A DNA stretch of 37,500 nt from Cryptomeria japonica (GCF_030272615.1 NW_026729179.1:40001-77500), one strand, 5' to 3'. Positions 1 through 9,720 are shown, counted from the stretch's first letter. Translations and numbers: made by a program. The notes: generated by a model from the sequence alone, not told the origin.

Positions 1-3000
1 AGAGAGGTCTATGCATGTGAGAGGCTGAAAGCAAGGTCAACTCGGAGCGGTCTATGCATCGGGCGCGCTTGGGGCGACTACCAGTGCCAACCCCTTATCC
101 CGCGACGCGTCCGACAAAGAGAACGTTCCAAGGCGGCAGAGGAGGTTACCAGCCGAAGGATGCAGTAGCAATAACAGGTATAGTTCCGCGGCGGCCGAGA
201 AGACTCACCGCATAGGAATCGGGATGCGAGGCGAGGGATGCGGCGGGAAGGCCCCGACGGCTAAACGGAAGAGGCTGCAGGGCCGCCTCGGAATGGTCCA
301 AGCATCGGACGCGATTGGGACGACTACCAGTGCCAACCCCTTATCCCGCGATGCGTCCGATACACAGATAGTTCCAAGGCGGCCGAGGAGCCTCACCGCA
401 TATCAATCGGGGTGCGAGGCGAGGGATGGGGCGGGAAGGCCCCAACGGCTAGACGGAAGAGGCTTCAGGGCCACCTCGGAATGCTCCAAGCATCGGACGC
501 GCTTGGGGCGACTACCAGTGCCAACCCCTTATCCCGCGATGCGTCCGATACACAGATGGTTCCAAGGCGGCCGAGGAGCCTCACCGCATAGCAATCGGGG
601 GTGCGAGGCGAGGGATGGGGCGGGAAGGCCCCAACGGCTAGACAGAAGAGGCTTCAGGGCCGCCTCGGAATGGTCCAAGCATCGGACGCGCTTGGGGCGA
701 CTACCAGTGACAACCCCTCATCCCGCGATGCGTCCGATACGAAGATGGTTCCAAGGCGGCCGAGGAGCCTCACCGCATAGCAATCGGGGTGCGAGGTGGG
801 GGATGCGGCGAGATGGCCCCAACGGCTAGACGGAAGAGGCCACAGGGCCGCGTCGGAATAGTCCAAGCATCGGACGCGCTTGGGGCGACTACCAGTGACA
901 ACCCCTTATCCCGCGATGCGTCCGATACGAAGATAGTTCCAAGGCGGCCGAGGAGCCTCACCGCATAGCAATCCGGGTGCGAGGTGGGGGATGCGGCGAG
1001 ATGGCCCCAACGGCTAGACGGAAGAGGCTGCAGGGCCGCCTCGGAATAGTCCAAGCATCGGACGCGCTTGGGGCGACTACCAGTGACAACCCCTTATCCC
1101 GCGATGCTTCCGATACGAAGACAGTTCCAAGGCGGCCGAGGAGCCTCACCGCATAGCAATGGGGGTGCGAGGTGAGGGATGCGGCGAGATGGCCCCAACG
1201 GCTAGACGGAAGAGGCCACAGGGCCGCCTCGGAATAGTCCAAGCATCGGACGCGCTTGGGGCGACTACCAGTGACAACCCCTTATCCCGCGATGCATCCG
1301 ATACGAAGATAGTTCCCAGGCGGCCGAGGAGCCTCACCGCATAGCAATCGGGGTGCGAGGCGAGGGATGCGGCGAGATGGCCCCAAAGGGTAGACGGAAG
1401 AGGCTGCGGGGCCGCCTCGGAATAGTCCAAGCATCGAACGCGCTTGGGGCGACTACCACTGCCAACCCCTTATCCCGCGATGCGTCCGATACACAGATAG
1501 TTCCGAGGCGGCCGAGGAGCTGGGGGATGCGGCGAGATGGCCCCAACGGCTAGACGGAAGAGGCTGCAGGGCCGCCTCGGAATAGTCCAAGCATCGGACG
1601 CGCTTGGGGCGACTACCAGTGACAACCCCTTATCCCGCGATGCGTCCGATACACAGATAGTTCCGAGGCGGCCAAGGAGCCTCACCGCATAGCAATCGTG
1701 GTGCGAGGTGGGGGATGCAGCGAGATGGCCCCAACGGCTAGACGGAAGAGGCTGCAGGGCCGCCTCGGAATGGTCCAAGCATCGGACGCGCTTGGGGCGA
1801 CTACCACTGCCAACCCCTTATCCCGCGATGCGTCCGATACACAGATAGTTCCAAGGCGGCCGAGGAGCCTCACCGAATAGCAATCGGGGTGCGAGGCGAG
1901 GGATGCGGCGAGAAAGCCCCAACGGCTAGAGGGAAGAGGCTTCAGGTCCGCCTCGGAATGGTCCAAGCATCGGACGCGCTTGGGGCGACTACCAGTGACA
2001 ACCCCTTATCCCGCGACGCGTCCGATACACAGATAGTTCCAAGGCGGCCGAGGAGCCTCACCGCATAGCAATCGGGGTGCGAGGCGAGGGATGCGGCGAG
2101 AAGGACCCAACGGCTAGACGGAAGAGGCTTCAGGGCCGCCTCGGAATGGTCCAAGCATCGGACGCGCTTGGGGCGACTACCAGTGACAACCCCTTATCCC
2201 GCGACGCGTCCGATACACAGATAGTTCCAAGGCGGCCGAGGAGCCTCACCGCATAGCAATCGGGGTGCGAGGCGAGGGATGCGGCGAGAAGGACCCAACG
2301 GCTAGACGGAAGAGGCTTCAGGTCCGCCTCGGAATGGTCCAAGCATCGGACGCGCTTGGGGCGACTACCAGTGACAACCCCTTATCCCGCGACGCGTCCG
2401 ATACACAGATAGTTCCAAGGCGGCCGAGGAGCCTCACCGCATAGCAATCGGGGTGCGAGGCGAGGGATGCGGCGAGAAGGACCCAACGGCTAGACGGAAG
2501 AGGCTTCAGGGCCGCCTCGGAATGGTCCAAGCATCGGACGCGCTTGGGGCGACTACCAGTGACAACCCCTTATCCCGCGATGCGTCCGATACACAGATAG
2601 TTCCAAGGCGGCCGAGGAGCCTCACCGCATAGCAATCGGGGTGCGAGGCGAGGGATGCGGCGAGAAGGACCCAACGGCTAGACGGAAGAGGCTTCAGGGC
2701 CGCCTCGGAATGGTCCAAGCATCGGACGCGCTTGGGGCGACTACCAGTGACAACCCCTTATCCCGCGACGCGTCCGATACACAGATAGTTCCAAGGCGGC
2801 CGAGGAGCCTCACCGCATAGCAATCGGGGTGCGAGGCGAGGGATGCGGCAAGAAGGACCCAACGGCTAGACGGAAGAGGCTTCAGGGCCGCCTCGGAATG
2901 GTCCAAGCATCGGACGCGCTTGGGGCGACTACCAGTGACAACCCCTTATCCCGCGACGCGTCCGATACACAGATAGTTCCAAGGCGGCCGAGGAGCCTCA

Positions 3001-4905
3001 CCGCATAGCAATCGGGGTGCGAGGCGAGGGATGCGGCGAGAAGGACCCAACGGCTAGACGGAAGAGGCTTCAGGTCCGCCTCGGAATGGTCCAAGCATCG
3101 GACGCGCTTGGGGCGACTACCAGTGACAACCCCTTATCCCGCGACGCGTCCGATACACAGATAGTTCCAAGGCGGCCGAGGAGCCTCACCGCATAGCAAT
3201 CGGGGTGCGAGGCGAGGGATGCGGCGAGAAGGACCCAACGGCTAGACGGAAGAGGCTTCAGGGCCGCCTCGGAATGGTCCAAGCATCGGACGCGCTTGGG
3301 GCGACTACCAGTGACAACCCCTTATCCCGCGACGCGTCCGATACACAGATAGTTCCAAGGCGGCCGAGGAGCCTCACCGCATAGCAATCGGGGTGCGAGG
3401 CGAGGGATGCGGCGAGAAGGACCCAACGGCTAGACGGAAGAGGCTTCAGGGCCGCCTCGGAATGGTCCAAGCATCGGACGCGCTTGGGGCGACTACCAGT
3501 GACAACCCCTTATCCCGCGATGCGTCCGATACACAGATAGTTCCAAGGCGGCCGAGGAGCCTCACCGCATAGCAATCGGGGTGCGAGGCGAGGGATGCGG
3601 CGAGAAGGACCCAACGGCTAGACGGAAGAGGCTTCAGGGCCGCCTCGGAATGGTCCAAGCATCGGACGCGCTTGGGGCGACTACCAGTGACAACCCCTTA
3701 TCCCGCGACGCGTCCGATACACAGATAGTTCCAAGGCGGCCGAGGAGCCTCACCGCATAGCAATCGGGGTGCGAGGCGAGGGATGCGGCGAGAAGGACCC
3801 AACGGCTAGACGGAAGAGGCTTCAGGGCCGCCTCGGAATGGTCCAAGCATCGGACGCGCTTGGGGCGACTACCAGTGACAACCCCTTATCCCGCGACGCG
3901 TCCGATACACAGATAGTTCCAAGGCGGCCGAGGAGCCTCACCGCATAGCAATCGGGGTGCGAGGCGAGGGATGCGGCGAGAAGGACCCAACGGCTAGACG
4001 GAAGAGGCTTCAGGGCCGCCTCGGAATGGTCCAAGCATCGGACGCGCTTGGGGCGACTACCAGTGACAACCCCTTATCCCGCGACGCGTCCGATACACAG
4101 ATAGTTCCAAGGCGGCCGAGGAGCCTCACCGCATAGCAATCGGGGTGCGAGGCGAGGGATGCGGCGAGAAGGACCCAACGGCTAGACGGAAGAGGCTTCA
4201 GGGCCGCCTGGGAATGGTCCATGCATCGCACGCGCTTGGGGCGACTACCAGTGACAACCCCTTATCCCGCGACGCGTCCGATACACAGATAGTTCCAAGG
4301 CGGCCGAGGAGCCTCACCGCATAGCAATCGGGGTGCGAGGCGAGGGATGCGGCGAGAAGGACCCAACGGCTAGACGGAAGAGGCTTCAGGGCCGCCTCGG
4401 AATGGTCCAAGCATCGGACGCGCTTGGGGCGACTACCAGTGACAACCCCTTATCCCGCGACGCGTCCGATACACAGATAGTTCCAAGGCGGCCGAGGAGC
4501 CTCACCGCATAGCAATCGGGGTGCGAGTCGAGGGATGCGGCGAGAAGGACCCAACGGCTAGACGGAAGAGGCTTCAGGGCCGCCTCGGAATGGTCCAAGC
4601 ATCGGACGCGCTTGGGGCGACTACCAGTGACAACCCCTTATCCCGCGATGCGTCTGTGTACACAGATAGTTCCAAGGCGGCCGAGGAGCCTCACCGCATA
4701 GCAATCGGGGTGCGAGGCAAGGGATGCGGCGAGAAGGACCCAACGGCTAGACGGAAGAGGCTTCAGGGCCGCCTCGGAATGGTCCAAGCATCGGACGCGC
4801 TTGGGGCGACTACCGTTGCCAACCCCTTATCCCGCGATGCGTCTGATACACAGATAGTTCCGAGGCGGCCGAGGAGCCTCACCGCATAGCAATCGGGTTG
4901 CGAGG
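1..4905. repeat. 188-bp tandem repeat array, 26 copies
   Basis: The core CTTGGGGCGACTACC recurs at 68, 314 (variant), 502, 691, 879, 1067, 1255, 1443, 1603, 1791 and then every 188 bp to 4611, with a last copy at 4800. Spacing departs from 188 only at 68-314 (a 58-bp internal duplication), 1443-1603 (a 28-bp deletion near 1520) and two 1-bp insertions. Copies between about 1980 and 4600 are almost identical; copies left of 1900 and the last two right-hand copies carry more substitutions. Each monomer is GC- and CpG-rich, with blocks GGCGGCCGAGGAGCC and CATAGCAATCGGGGTGCGAG. The short open frames on either strand repeat every 188 bp and shift with the monomer, so they are not genes. The length is close to a plant nucleosome repeat. 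It may be a spacer subrepeat or external-transcribed-spacer repeat of 35S rDNA; that role is inferred. Confidence 0.95.
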
Positions 4906-5146
4906 CAGATTATTGGGAAGGGAACCCCCTGGGATGCGGCTCAAGCAGTGCCCAAAGGGACTGGAATGCGGAATCACATCGAGAGACCCAAATGCTATAC
5001 GAGGGCTCAAATCGAATTATCGATTTGGCCACGACATGGACGCATCGGAACGACTACCTTTGCCGAACCACTCGCAATTGCATCCATACCGAAACCAATA
5101 GACATTTCCGTTAGAGCCCTCGCATAGCATTCGGGAATCTCGCATG

Positions 5147-5232
5147 CCCCTCTAAATCGACCAATGCTGGCGCTCAACGAAAATCCGAGCGCTACCACCG
5201 TTCGAGCGCCAGCATTGGTCGAGTTAGAGGGG
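5147..5232. other. 29-bp inverted repeat beside the first TATATA block
   Basis: The arms are 5147-5175 and 5204-5232, identical in reverse complement at 28 of 29 positions (the single mismatch is at arm position 10), with a 28-nt loop. The inner arm reads CGACCAATGCTGGCGCTC. The structure ends about 27 bp before CCTCCCC at 5259. Weaker equivalents occur at the same place in the next two long repeats (about 5645-5720 and 6080-6155), with roughly 15/18 and 14/17 paired positions. A transcript from the minus-strand TATATAGGGG site would contain this hairpin close to its 5' end. A regulatory or processing role is only an inference. Confidence 0.8.
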
Positions 5233-5258
5233 CACGGGGGAGAATGCTCCAGTCAACA

Positions 5259-5288
5259 CCTCCCCTATATAAGTTATTTGTCCGATTC
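5259..5288 (-). promoter_or_regulatory. TATATA block 1, putative Pol I-type promoter
   Basis: The minus strand reads GAATCGGACAAATAACTT followed directly by TATATAGGGGAGG. The same block is preserved 13 times in this window while the sequence around it diverges, which suggests it is the functional core. The plant Pol I start consensus is about TATATA(R)GGGG, so the minus strand fits. The plus strand alternative is a Pol II TATA box, TATATAAG. A 29-bp inverted repeat lies just to the left. This is the block nearest the 188-bp array, so it is the best candidate for the gene-proximal promoter if a 35S unit lies to the left. Confidence 0.5.
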
Positions 5289-5750
5289 TCGCACAACCGT
5301 AGTCTGCCTCGTCGAATCAAACAACGGTCCCAGATTCCGACTTCCGTTCCGTAGAGACCCAAAAGCTAGATGGAGGCTCGCAAGAAAGAGAGTCGGCGCA
5401 TAGCAATCGGGTTTCTCGAACGTTTAGGGACCGAGCTCACTTGCGGATAGGGCAAAATCCGCCAAGCAACCCAAAAGCTAGACGGGGGCTCGAATCGAAT
5501 CGCCTAGGCGGCCACAACAACGACGTGTTGGATCGACTACCAGTGCCAAACCATTCAGCAAGACTAGTCTGTGTCGAGGCCGGATAGAGATTCTCAGAGA
5601 GCGCCCGTATAGCATTTAGGAGACCTGCCGCGTCCCTCACACTCGACAAATGGTGGTGCACGTTTATAAATCCGAGCGATCCCAACCCTTTCAAGCACCA
5701 ACATCGGTCGAGATAGAGGGGCACGGAGGGGGCTGCGTGAGACAACACAG

Positions 5751-5778
5751 TCCCCTATATAAGTTATTTGTCCGATTC
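5751..5778 (-). promoter_or_regulatory. TATATA block 2, putative Pol I-type promoter
   Basis: The core TATATAGGGGA is intact on the minus strand, but the following AGG is changed (plus strand reads AGTCCCC instead of CCTCCCC). The upstream GAATCGGACAAATAACT is intact. Confidence 0.45.
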
Positions 5779-6189
5779 TCACACATCCGAAGAATGGTCA
5801 TCAAATCGGACAACAGCCCAAACTTCCGACTTCCGTCCCAGAAAGCCCAAGAGCTATCTAAAACGTTCATGGCCGGAACTCGATCGCGGCTATACCAGTC
5901 CGCCAAGCAACCCAAAAGCTAGACTGGAGCTCTAGTCGAATCACCTCTGTGGCCATTGCAAGGACGTGTTGGAGCGACTACCATTGCCGAACCATTCCGC
6001 AGGTCGAGTCCATACCAAGGCCGCATAGAGATTCACGATGAGCTCCTGCATAGCAATCAGGAGACTTGCCGTGTCCATCACGATCGATAAATCCTGGTGC
6101 AAGATTTTTGCATCCGAGCGCTCCAACCAGTCGAGCACCAGCATCAATCGACATAAACGGGCACGGGGGGAGGATGCTCGAGAACACTA

Positions 6190-6219
6190 CCTCCCCTATA
6201 TAAGTTATTTGTCCGATTC
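6190..6219 (-). promoter_or_regulatory. TATATA block 3, putative Pol I-type promoter
   Basis: The minus strand has TATATAGGGGAGG and the intact conserved upstream stretch. This is the last block of the long-repeat family; to the right the repeats become shorter. Confidence 0.45.
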
Positions 6220-6340
6220 TCAAGCAGCCGAAGTCTGGTCATCGAATCGGGTCAAAGACCACAACTTCCGACTTTACCCACAATGCAAGTCATCGAATCG
6301 AACATCGGCCCCCGAGTCGGACTCCATGCGTATGTCAGGT

Positions 6341-6660
6341 CATCGGACCCAAATTCCGCCTTCCTGCGCATGGCGGGCCATCAATATCAACTCGGTCATC
6401 GGACCCAAACTCCGCCTTTCTGCGCATGGCACGCCTTCAAATCGGTCATCGGACCCAAATTCCGCCTTCCTGTGCATGGCGGGCCATCAACATCAACTCG
6501 GTCATCGGACCCAAATTCCGCCTTTCTGCGCATGGCACGCCATCAACTCGGTCATCGGACCCAAATTCCGCCTTCCTGCGCATGGCAGGTCATCGGACAC
6601 AAATTCAGACCTCGCCAATATGCCTACGTATCGAATCGGTCATCGGACCCAACTTCCGAC
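6341..6660. repeat. 50/56-bp short tandem repeats
   Basis: CATCGGACCCAAATTCCG recurs at 6341, 6397 (variant), 6447, 6503, 6553, 6591 (variant) and 6641. The intervals of 56, 50, 56, 50, 38 and 50 bp alternate between two lengths. The same words continue inside the 311-bp repeats to the right, so this block appears to be a local expansion of one part of that larger repeat. Confidence 0.85.
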
Positions 6661-6734
6661 TTCATCCATACTGTAGGGTCTTTGAGGTTGGCGCGGTGCG
6701 CTCAACCCGGGGAGTCGACCCATCGAAGCATACA

Positions 6735-6764
6735 CCTCCCCTATATAAGCTATTTGTCCGATTC
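6735..6764 (-). promoter_or_regulatory. TATATA block 4, putative Pol I-type promoter
   Basis: The minus strand reads GGAATCGGACAAATAGCT then TATATAGGGGAGG. It is the first of the 311-bp-spaced series. Confidence 0.45.
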
Positions 6765-7045
6765 CCACACCTGTGTAGTTTGCACCTCTGACCAGGACAT
6801 CGACCCCAACTTCCGAACTCGACTGCAACGACGGCACCAGCGCCTTGGTGCGCACCTTGCGACGCACAGTCCCAACATTCGCCTTCCTGCACATGGCAGG
6901 TCATCGGACCCAAATTCCGACCTCGCGAGTATGCCTACATATCGAATCGGTCATCGGACACAACTTCCGACTTCATCCATACCGTAGGGTCTTTGAGGTT
7001 GGCGCGGTGCGCTCAACCCGGGGAGTCGACCCAACGAAGCATACA

Positions 7046-7075
7046 CCTCCCCTATATAAGCTATTTGTCCGATTC
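7046..7075 (-). promoter_or_regulatory. TATATA block 5, putative Pol I-type promoter
   Basis: Identical to block 4 across the conserved core, 311 bp further right. Confidence 0.45.
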
Positions 7076-7356
7076 CCACACCTGTGTAGTTTGCACCTCC
7101 GATCAGGACATCGACCCCAACTTCCGAACTCGCCTGCAACGACCGAACCAGCGCCTTGGTGCGCACCTTGCAACGCACAGTGCCAACATTCGCCTTCCTG
7201 CACATGGCAGGTCATCGGACCCAAATTCCGACCTCGCGAGTATGCCTACATATCGAATCGGTCATCGGACCCAACTTCCGACTTCATCCATACCGTAGGG
7301 TCTTTGAGGTTGGCGCGGTGCGCTCAACCCGGGGAGTCGACCCAACGAAGCATACA

Positions 7357-7386
7357 CCTCCCCTATATAAGCTATTTGTCCGATTC
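7357..7386 (-). promoter_or_regulatory. TATATA block 6, putative Pol I-type promoter
   Basis: Identical to block 4 across the conserved core, third of the 311-bp series. Confidence 0.45.
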
Positions 7387-7667
7387 CCACACCTGTGTAG
7401 CTTGCACCTCCGATCAGGACATCGACCCCAACTTCCGAACTCGACTAAAAAGACCGCACCAGCACCTTGGTGTGCACCTTGCAACGCACAGTGCCAACAT
7501 TCGCCTTCCTGCACATGGCAGGTCATCGGACCCAAATTCCGACCTCATGAGCATACCTACTAATCGAATCGGTCATCGGACCCAACTTCCGACTTCATCC
7601 ATACCGTAGGGTCTTTGAGGTTGGCGCGGTGCGCTCAACCTGGGGAGTCGACCCATCGAAGCATACA

Positions 7668-7697
7668 CCTCCCCTATATAAGCTATTTGTCCGATTC
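7668..7697 (-). promoter_or_regulatory. TATATA block 7, putative Pol I-type promoter
   Basis: Fourth of the 311-bp series. The next block to the right is 921 bp away because the 38/52-bp array lies between. Confidence 0.45.
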
Positions 7698-7785
7698 CGA
7701 CACCTGTGTAGTTTGCACCTCCGCTCAGGACATCGACCCCAACTTCCGAACTCGCCTGCAACGACCGAACCAGCGCCTTGGTGCG

Positions 7786-8470
7786 CACCAAAAGTGCGCA
7801 CTTTTGGAGGGCACTTTTGTGCGCTCCAAAGGTGCGCACTTTTGGAGGGCACTTTTGTGCGCTCCAAAGGTGCGCACTTTTGGAGGGCACTTTTTGGAGG
7901 GCACTTTTGTGCGCTCCAAAGGTGCGCACTTTTGGAGGGCACTTTTTGGAGGGCACTTTTCTGCGCTCCAAAGGTGCGCACTTTTGGAGGGCACTTTTTG
8001 GAGGGCACTTTTCTGCGCTCCAAAGGTGCGCACTTTTGGAGGGCACTTTTTGGAGGGCACTTTTCTGCGCTCCAAAGGTGCGCACTTTTGGAGGGCACTT
8101 TTTGGAGGGCACTTTTCTGCGCTCCAAAGGTGCGCACTTTTGGAGGGCACTTTTTGGAGGGCACTTTTCTGCGCTCCAAAGGTGCGCACTTTTGGAGGGC
8201 ACTTTTGTGCACTCCAAAGGTGCACACTTTTGGAGGGCACTTTTTGGAGGGCACTTTTCTGCACTCCAAAGGTGCGCACTTTTGGAGGGCACTTTTTGGA
8301 GGGCACTTTTGTGCGCTCCAAAGGTGCGCACTTTTGGAGGGCACTTTTTGGAGGGCACTTTTGTGCGCTCCAAAGGTGCGCACTTTTGGAGGGCACTTTT
8401 GTGCACTCCAAAGGTGCGCACTTTTGGAGGGCACTTTTCCTGCGCTCCAAAGGTGCACACCTAGGTGAGC
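7786..8470. repeat. 38/52-bp tandem array built on GGTGCGCAC and TTTTGGAGGGCAC
   Basis: The short unit (38 bp) runs from GGTGCGCAC through TTTTGGAGGGCAC to GCGCTCCAAA. The long unit (52 bp) carries an extra 14-bp copy of the TGGAGGGCACTTT part. Long units start for example at 7869, 7921, 7973 and 8025. Open frames of 228-344 codons cross the array in several phases on both strands, with the same short peptide word repeated. This happens because 38 and 52 are not multiples of three and the sequence lacks stops, so no protein is implied. Confidence 0.92.
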
Positions 8471-8588
8471 ACCTTCGACCACACCTTGTAGCACACCAAA
8501 CTCTGACTTTCGACTTCATCCGCAATGCAGGGTCTTTGAGGTTGGCGCAATGCGCACAACCAGGGGAGTCGACCCATCAAACCCAACA

Positions 8589-8618
8589 CCTCCCCTATAT
8601 AAGCTATTTGTCTGATTC
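8589..8618 (-). promoter_or_regulatory. TATATA block 8, putative Pol I-type promoter
   Basis: The core TATATAGGGGAGGTG is intact; the upstream stretch reads GAATCAGACAAATAGCT (one change from block 4). Confidence 0.45.
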
Positions 8619-8745
8619 TCATACATGCGTAGCCTGCAGGAGCAATTAGGACATCGACCCCAACTTTCGGCTTCTAAACGAAAACAAGGTCTTTGAGGTT
8701 GGTGTAATGCGAACAACTAGGGGAGTCAACCCATCAAACCCAACA

Positions 8746-8775
8746 CCTCCCCTATATAAGCTATTTGTCTGATTC
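8746..8775 (-). promoter_or_regulatory. TATATA block 9, putative Pol I-type promoter
   Basis: Same as block 8, 157 bp further right. Confidence 0.45.
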
Positions 8776-8902
8776 TCATACATGTGTAGTCTACAGGAGC
8801 AATTAGGACATCGACCCCAACTTTTGACTTCTTAACGAAAACAAGGTCTTTGAGGTTGACGTAATGCGCACAACCAGGGGAGTCGACCCATCAAACCCAA
8901 CA

Positions 8903-8932
8903 CCTCCCCTATATAAGCTATTTGTCCGATTC
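8903..8932 (-). promoter_or_regulatory. TATATA block 10, putative Pol I-type promoter
   Basis: Core intact with the GAATCGGACAAATAGCT upstream form. Confidence 0.45.
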
Positions 8933-9059
8933 TCATACATGTGTAGCCTACAGGAGCCATTAGGACATTGACCCCAACTTTTGACTTCTTAACGAAAACA
9001 AGGTCTTTGAGGTTGGCGTAATGCGCACAACCAAGGGAGTTGACCCATCAAACCCAACA

Positions 9060-9089
9060 CCTCCCCTATATAAGCTATTTGTCTGATTC
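9060..9089 (-). promoter_or_regulatory. TATATA block 11, putative Pol I-type promoter
   Basis: Core intact with the GAATCAGACAAATAGCT upstream form. Confidence 0.45.
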
Positions 9090-9279
9090 TCATACATGTG
9101 TAGCCTGCAACAACGATTAGGACATCCACCCCAACTTCTGAATTCGTCTGCGTTGACCGCACCAAAGGTGCACGCCTTGGTGCTCACCAAAATCCGACTT
9201 CCGACTTCTTCTGCTATGCGGGGTCTTTGAGGTTGGCGCAGTGCGCACAACCAGGGGAGTCAACCCACCGAATGCAACA

Positions 9280-9309
9280 CCTCCCCTATATAAGCTATTT
9301 GTCTGATTC
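9280..9309 (-). promoter_or_regulatory. TATATA block 12, putative Pol I-type promoter
   Basis: Core intact with the GAATCAGACAAATAGCT upstream form. It sits 220 bp from block 11 because of an insertion. Confidence 0.45.
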
Positions 9310-9436
9310 TCATACATGCGTAGACTGCAGCAATGATTAGGACATCCACCCCAACTTTTGACTTCTTAAACAAGACAGGGTCTTTGAAGTTGGTGCAGTG
9401 CACACAACCAGGGGAGTCGACCCATCAAACGCAACA

Positions 9437-9467
9437 CCTCCCCTATATAAAGCTATTTGTCCGATTC
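9437..9467 (-). promoter_or_regulatory. TATATA block 13, putative Pol I-type promoter with 1-bp insertion
   Basis: An extra A changes TATATAAGC to TATATAAAGC on the plus strand, so the minus strand reads GCTTTATATAGGGGAGG. This is the outermost block, next to the G-rich zone, and the insertion alters spacing between the upstream stretch and TATATA. It may be a decaying copy. Confidence 0.4.
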
Positions 9468-9499
9468 TCATACGTGTAGTCTGCAGCAGCGATTAGGAC

Positions 9500-9720
9500 A
9501 TCGACCCCAACTTCCGAATTCGTTTGCATTGACCGCACCAAAGGTGCACGCCTTGGTGTGCACCTTGGAGTGCACTTTGGTGCTCACCTCGGTGCACACT
9601 TTGGTGTGCACCTCGGTGTGCACCAAAGGTGCGCACCTTGGAGCGCACCAAAGGTGTACACTTTGGAGCGCACCACATAGGGTCTTTGAGAGGTTGGCGC
9701 AGTGCGCACACCAAGGTGGG
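9500..9720. repeat. Transition zone of GGTGCACC/GGTGTGCACC repeats
   Basis: Short imperfect repeats of CACCTTGGTGTGCACC and CCAAAGGTGCGCACC fill this stretch. At 9678-9716 it contains GGGTCTTTGAGAGGTTGGCGC and GTGCGCAC, the left half of one more promoter-bearing repeat whose TATATA block is missing. Confidence 0.7.

Larger units (their letters stand above)
4906..6280. repeat. Three diverged long repeats (about 440-490 bp) containing TATATA blocks
   Basis: Three imperfect copies follow one another, with TATATA blocks near 5265, 5755 and 6195. Shared landmarks in order are: a CCAAAAGCTAGA-like segment, GCGACTACC/TCGACTACCAGTGCC, GCATAGCA followed by GGGA/GGAGA, an inverted repeat, GGGGCACGGGGG, and the TATATA block with TTTGTCCGATTCTC. 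The part from CTAGACGG through GACTACCAGTG to ATAGCATT lines up with the 188-bp monomer to the left. No protein-coding frame is conserved among the three copies. They are too diverged to be a recent duplication and look like old spacer repeats. Confidence 0.8.
6590..7785. repeat. 311-bp tandem repeats, each with one TATATA block
   Basis: TATATA blocks at 6735, 7046, 7357 and 7668 are spaced exactly 311 bp apart. Each unit also contains GGGTCTTTGAGGTTGGCGCG, GGGGAGTCGACCCA, CTGTGTAG, GACATCGACCCCAACTTCC and CTTGGTGCGCACC. Overlapping open frames in several phases run through these units and repeat with the same period, so they are not coding. The fourth unit is cut into by the 38/52-bp array at about 7786. 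Confidence 0.9.
8520..9500. repeat. 157-bp tandem repeats, each with one TATATA block
   Basis: TATATA blocks at 8589, 8746, 8903, 9060, 9280 and 9437 are spaced 157, 157, 157, 220 and 157 bp. The 220-bp interval is a 157-bp unit with about 63 bp inserted, containing GCACCAAAGGTGCACGCC. Units share AAGGTCTTTGAGGTTG, GGGGAGTCGACCCATCAA and CATTAGGACAT-like segments. They are shortened relatives of the 311-bp unit. Confidence 0.9.

Noticed and set aside
205-4889. Series of 60-122-codon frames every 188 bp
   Set aside because: They follow the satellite monomer exactly and are broken by its substitutions; no start context or domain supports coding.
1-4905. CRISPR array (regular repeats)
   Set aside because: The whole 188-bp monomer is conserved with no unique spacers, and the context is plant nuclear rDNA.
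7573-8649. Open frames of 228-344 codons on both strands over the 38/52-bp array
   Set aside because: Same peptide word repeated in every frame; unit lengths of 38 and 52 rotate the frame. A low-complexity artefact.
5259-9467. LTR retrotransposon promoters (TATATAAG on the plus strand)
   Set aside because: No primer-binding site, polypurine tract, terminal TG/CA ends or gag-pol coding sequence accompanies any of the 13 copies. The possibility of a plain Pol II TATA box is kept as an alternative in the features.
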